This document shows, piece by piece, positions 60,109 through 64,000 of a stretch of DNA of 64,000 nucleotides (the stretch's first letter is position 1; each line of letters starts with the position of its first letter). A program made the position numbers and the translations under genes. This DNA comes from Lingula anatina (Eukaryota > Brachiopoda > Lingulata > Lingulida > Lingulidae): NCBI RefSeq assembly GCF_001039355.2, contig NW_019776056.1, forward strand, positions 13,127 through 77,126, given 5' to 3'. The notes under the pieces are model-generated. The model had not been told where the DNA came from, made no database searches, and saw nothing but the letters and a program-made list of their open reading frames with translations.

Positions 60109-63100
60109 CTATAATTGCGTTTCTTCCTGTTCATCTTCCTGTTCATCTTCATGTTCATCTCTTGTCTCTACCATTTGCCACTCCAATGCCGGTTGACTAG
60201 TGGACCCAACCCCTGCCATAACAAAGAAACGCTCAACTTTCTTCCACAAAGGCCATAAACAAATATGAATAAATGCACATACGATGGGCCGCATGTTAAG
60301 TATAACTAACTGCACCCACTGCGCAGCGTAATCAGACACTGGATTGTTCTTTAAGTGCAAGATACACGTGACCATAAACGGGAACCAGCGTATGGCATCG
60401 GATAAGGCAATTTCAAACAAGCAGCACATACTGCGAAAATCGGTAAGGGATGACGGAGATCTCAGAGAATACAACAGATACATAAAAACTCCTGCAGAAG
60501 TAGTTAGAGAAATTACAGACATTGATAGATATGTGATTTCAATCGCCAATGAATTATACTGTATTTCAGACATAAGACTGCTTAAAACGAAAGGATAACA
60601 GGTACCAGTATGGATGTATACCTCCATGGAGAAAGGAACACAAAAGGTTACTGACACGGTGACGACAAATACTATACCAACGCATGCTATGCGCTTTAAC
60701 AAATGCTCTTTTTCGATTCCAGCGGCCCGTAATATGATCGCCTGTATAGCAGCAAAAAATATGATAATAGGAACACAAACCTGAGGAAAAATGTAGAAAA
60801 ACGATGCAACGTGACACGATGGGCTTCTGCGCCAAGAATTAGACATGTTGGAAGAAGTATCTGTCATCCGCATACTGTTAATAAAGATTATCATAACTGG
60901 TATAACCATTTGCATTTCAATAACATTCAATGCAACAGCAACTTCTTTCATCCGAAACAGTCCTTTAAACCTAAAATACGATTTTAGCAATCCTAGCGAC
61001 ACCACCACAGTAAGAAGACCTATACCAAAACATGAGTACTTAATTACTTTTTCCATAAACATATCTGAGCACGAAGCAAAAAAATCAACATGAGACTGAC
61101 ATAAATTTGACTGATGAAACATGCAGCAGATCCTGAACGAATCTGCGATTACAACGTCGACATCACTTGTTGCCTCGTCCTGTTTGACCTCCAACGGGTT
61201 TCCAGTCAGATCAATCGCCCTCACTTTGTGCCAACCACAAAACAGCCAGGCATTAAGTGTCTGGACAAAGTTTTTCGATATGTTTAAAAAGTCAACGGAG
61301 ACGTTATAAAACGAACAGTTTTGCAGGACAAGCAGGAGACCAGCTGACAGATCAAGATGCTGCAAAGCAGGAAGATTGTGGAAACAATAGCGCGGAACGA
61401 AAGTTATTGGGTTGTTGCTAATGTTCAGCACTTGAAGAGATATCATATTGGAAAATGCACCACTTCGGATGATGCTGATATTGTTTTTTGAGAGATCTAT
61501 TCTGCGTAGATTGACAGTGTCTCGAAACATACTTTTATGGACTTCAACCAGTGAGTTGCTTGATAAGTCAAGATTTAACAGTTGCGTCCACTTATCCAAA
61601 GAGACCTCTGATATATGATTATCTTTTAAAACGAGACTCCTTACCATATCTCTTCCTATTATAAGAGGCGCCTCAGTTAATCTACTCTGATTAAAATTTG
61701 GTGACCTCTTCAATACTGATCTAGGGCAAATAACCGAAAACCCTTCACAAAAGCACTCCGGTGGACACTGAAAACCATAGAATGTTTCATCATCTCGCAG
61801 TTTACATTGAGGAATTCCGTCCCGCACCTGTCTCTGTGGTAAGCAATTATTTTGCCCCCGACATCTGTACATACCTGGGCAGGAGTAGCTGTTACAGGCA
61901 ATTTCGTCACTGCCATCATGACAGTCTTTGATCCCGTCGCAAACTGATCTGGCAGGTATGCAGTACGACGACGGGCATTGGTGGTATAAATCTTTGGGAC
62001 ATGTGAACCCGTAACATAATGGCGACGGTTCAAGCAAAAGAACATCATTCCATATCCAGGACATTGAGTTGATATGAGACACGTTTTGTACAAGTTGCTT
62101 CCCAGTCCTGCATGTTGATAGGATGTCGTACTTAGTTCTTTCGTAAAAGCAAGCCTTGTTCTGAGAGAAAACCTGGACATTTTTATATTTTTTAACTGAC
62201 GTAGGCTCACCGACGAAAAATGTTTTTTCCTGATCAGAATATTTGTCGCAGGTGTACTTGTGACAATCCCAGTGCCGAAACCAACAGGGCCCATTCGATG
62301 GTTGTTTTAACGACCACTCGTCTACTTCGTCTTCTTCATAGGGCCCTGGACAGTCTACCACGCCATCGTGTTTCTGTGAATACGGAATGAATGTATCAGA
62401 AAAACAAGAATAGAATTTCTTCTTGTAGGTATTTGCGCACTGTGCTTCATCTGAATCATCTTTACAGTGGGGTATCAAGTCGCATCTTTCACTCATTTGA
62501 ATGCATTCTCCACTTCCACAACGGAACTGATCTGATTTACAAAGCGGATAGATACAACCTATTTCGTCTGAGTTGTCAGAGCAATCGGTAACTTTGTCAC
62601 AGAATCGGGACAAATGAAGATTATGTCCGTTGTTACAACGCCAAAAGTGAAGTGGATGACAGGTAGCATTTTCGTCACTTCCGTCTAGGCAATCTTTTCG
62701 TCCGTCACACCGAGAATCTATAGAAACACACGTGCCGTCTCCGCATTCAAACTGAAAATCAGAACAGGTAACATTTCTGGTCGTTTTCGGTGACACTCGC
62801 CTCCGATTGCTTTCATTGGCGTGTCTTGGGTATTCACATATCACAGTGGCTGCATGGAATTCTCGCGGACATGGAATCATGATCCAGTTGGACGAGTAGT
62901 GCGGGTTAGTGACAACCATAGCTGCACATGATATACCACTCTCATAAGCAGGATGCCTAATGTTAAGAAGATTTGATCTCGACATGAATGCAAAGTCGCT
63001 GAAAACATTTTTTGAATATTTAGCCGCGGTTCGGAAGCGTTCCTCTATAAAGAGTTTGTCATAGTCTGGATGGTACCAGTCTGAGAATACAAGTGGTGTG

Positions 63101-63123
63101 TTGTCTATCCAGCGGAGCACGTT
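60109..63123 (-). CDS. GRL101-like receptor: C-type lectin end, LDLa repeats, leucine-rich repeats, seven transmembrane segments (last exon)
   Basis: One 3-kb minus-strand exon begins at a TGTTTTTAG acceptor (first codons AAC GTG CTC CGC) and runs 1004 codons to a stop. In order it encodes the end of a C-type lectin-like domain (LRWIDNTPLVFSDW ... VICEY, to about residue 98) and three LDLa modules at about 119-230 (CDGRKDCLDGSDE, CDKVTDCSDNSDE, CDLIPHCKDDSDE). A Cys-rich linker follows, then a fourth LDLa (CDGIKDCHDGSDE, about 375-411) and a decayed fifth. A leucine-rich block with an N-cap CPPECFCEG and about six repeats (470-660), a seven-helix region (about 695-970) and an acidic Glu/Gln tail complete it. 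The layout is that of the Lymnaea receptor GRL101 and of relaxin-receptor-like LGRs, which are cell-surface receptors. The DRY motif after helix III is not visible (LRAAG instead). Upstream exons with the signal peptide lie beyond the window. The large single exon suggests a retrocopy-derived or expanded family. Confidence 0.9.
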   Translation of the reverse strand, partial: NVLRWIDNTPLVFSDWYHPDYDKLFIEERFRTAAKYSKNVFSDFAFMSRSNLLNIRHPAYESGISCAAMVVTNPHYSSNWIMIPCPREFHAATVICEYPRHANESNRRRVSPKTTRNVTCSDFQFECGDGTCVSIDSRCDGRKDCLDGSDENATCHPLHFWRCNNGHNLHLSRFCDKVTDCSDNSDEIGCIYPLCKSDQFRCGSGECIQMSERCDLIPHCKDDSDEAQCANTYKKKFYSCFSDTFIPYSQKHDGVVDCPGPYEEDEVDEWSLKQPSNGPCWFRHWDCHKYTCDKYSDQEKTFFVGEPTSVKKYKNVQVFSQNKACFYERTKYDILSTCRTGKQLVQNVSHINSMSWIWNDVLLLEPSPLCYGFTCPKDLYHQCPSSYCIPARSVCDGIKDCHDGSDEIACNSYSCPGMYRCRGQNNCLPQRQVRDGIPQCKLRDDETFYGFQCPPECFCEGFSVICPRSVLKRSPNFNQSRLTEAPLIIGRDMVRSLVLKDNHISEVSLDKWTQLLNLDLSSNSLVEVHKSMFRDTVNLRRIDLSKNNISIIRSGAFSNMISLQVLNISNNPITFVPRYCFHNLPALQHLDLSAGLLLVLQNCSFYNVSVDFLNISKNFVQTLNAWLFCGWHKVRAIDLTGNPLEVKQDEATSDVDVVIADSFRICCMFHQSNLCQSHVDFFASCSDMFMEKVIKYSCFGIGLLTVVVSLGLLKSYFRFKGLFRMKEVAVALNVIEMQMVIPVMIIFINSMRMTDTSSNMSNSWRRSPSCHVASFFYIFPQVCVPIIIFFAAIQAIILRAAGIEKEHLLKRIACVGIVFVVTVSVTFCVPFSMEVYIHTGTCYPFVLSSLMSEIQYNSLAIEITYLSMSVISLTTSAGVFMYLLYSLRSPSSLTDFRSMCCLFEIALSDAIRWFPFMVTCILHLKNNPVSDYAAQWVQLVILNMRPIVCAFIHICLWPLWKKVERFFVMAGVGSTSQPALEWQMVETRDEHEDEQEDEQEETQL

Positions 63124-63189
63124 CTAAAAACAAGTAACAGGATAAGATAATACATATACCTGTAATTGCAATGTCAAATTTTACAAATT

Positions 63190-64000
63190 TCGTCTTTAAA
63201 TGCCCCTGTGACTTTGAAAAGTGGGTCAAGGTCACTATTTTTTTGGTTTATAGCATATTCTGACTATATTCTACCTATGATAATTATTTCAATTTTTTGC
63301 GAAAAAAAACGTGTGGAAAGAAAAATGTCCAAATGACCTTGAAATTGAAGTTCAAGGTCAAATTTGACATTTGATTTGGGGGTGTTGGGTATATGTTTGG
63401 GGTAGTATCCTATAGCATGTTATCACAAAAAATCAGGATTTCATGGAGAAATTGACAGTCACTATTTCTGTGAAATTATTGATATTTAAAAATCTATATT
63501 AAAAAAACTAATTGGTCAATTGTCAATATTATTAGCGACTGCACTGGATAGTAATACAGGGCAACTTTCTACATCATCCTTGTGGCTCTGTGACATCTGG
63601 TTTACCCCCTGCCGAATGTCAACCATTTGGAGCATATCATGCAATAATTTTGACCTTGACCTGACCTACTTTCCTAAAATTGGGTTACATGATATAGAAT
63701 TATTGTGTGACCTCACCTATGAAAGGATTTGTCAAAATGTTGAAAATTCTAGGAGATATTGCATTTTGAAATTTGCAAAATTTTCACTTTAAAAGGCTCT
63801 GTGACCTTGAAAATTAGGTCAAGGTCAATGAAATTGGATGGACCAGAATAACTTTTAATAGTCTATCAGTATGAATTTTTTTTCAGAATTTTAGAAAGAA
63901 TTTTTTTGACGAAAAATAATAATAACTAGACTGCAACTAGCTGAAGCCAGTGGCGGAGGATTCCCCTGCAAAAAAAGGTGTTGAAATGCTCTTACAAGGT
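63190..64000. repeat. Dispersed repeat with inverted TGACCTTGA / TCAAGGTCA motifs
   Basis: Pairs of TGACCTTGA-like and GGTCAAGGTCA-like words recur near 63210-63235, 63341-63362, 63648-63668 and 63800-63828. Each pair usually forms an inverted repeat separated by 6-10 bases. The surrounding AT-rich text has similar phrases (AATATTGACAATTTCT-like and TTTTTTTGACGAAAAA). There is no gene; an open frame at 63520-63792 has no recognisable content. Confidence 0.55.

Noticed and set aside
61710-62294. A 194-codon frame inside the receptor exon
   Set aside because: It is the shifted frame of the large receptor exon on the same strand, which has clear LDLa and LRR content.

Overview
This is a window of animal nuclear DNA: genes are split by GT-AG introns, intergenic DNA is AT-rich, non-LTR retrotransposon remains and miniature DNA transposons are dense, and assembly gaps (N) are present. 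Three things point to a marine lophotrochozoan, probably a mollusc. These are a GRL101-type receptor (LDLa, LRR and 7TM domains), tandem-repeat mobile elements that resemble the 'pearl' elements of bivalves, and tRNA-type SINEs. The species cannot be fixed from the sequence alone.

Layout. 1-10 kb is repeat-dominated: a TTAA-flanked MITE, a relic LINE nested in an older repeat, a SINE, an hAT-like MITE with a perfect 8-bp target duplication, and a Tc1/mariner relic. 10.0-11.4 kb carries a broken Patched-domain (PTCHD-like) gene. 12.2-13.5 kb holds a Helitron-like 3' end and two abutting TA-flanked MITEs. 15.0-16.2 kb (minus) is an intact CapA/PGA_cap-domain gene. 17.7-18.7 kb (plus) and 23.9-26.1 kb (minus) are two LITAF-like genes with identical exon phases, arranged tail to tail. 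28.4-28.8 kb may be a divergent promoter. 30.5-35.4 kb is a repeat array with duplicated flanks, single-N joins and a 120-N gap, and is probably partly misassembled. 36.0-42.2 kb carries the last twelve coding exons of ATG7. 43.6-47.3 kb is a nested pile: a piggyBac-like relic split by a LINE, which is itself split by a solo-LTR-like insert. 47.4-53.9 kb holds at least nine exons of a gene I do not recognise, including a tandemly duplicated exon. 54.0-58.3 kb is Helitron-like repeat DNA interrupted by a 5'-truncated LINE. 60.1-63.1 kb (minus) is the large last exon of a C-type lectin/LDLa/LRR/7TM receptor. The window ends in a repeat rich in TCAAGGTCA motifs.

The genes are ordinary unlinked animal genes, not an operon: autophagy conjugation (ATG7), endosomal membrane adaptors (LITAF pair), a possible surface receptor, and a CapA-family enzyme of unknown animal role. 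I found no CRISPR array, no convincing functional tRNA or rRNA gene and no prokaryotic system. The most informative signals are the nested insertions, several of which can be checked exactly from target-site duplications or a restored reading frame, the Helitron-like family, and the assembly duplications next to the missing 5' half of ATG7.
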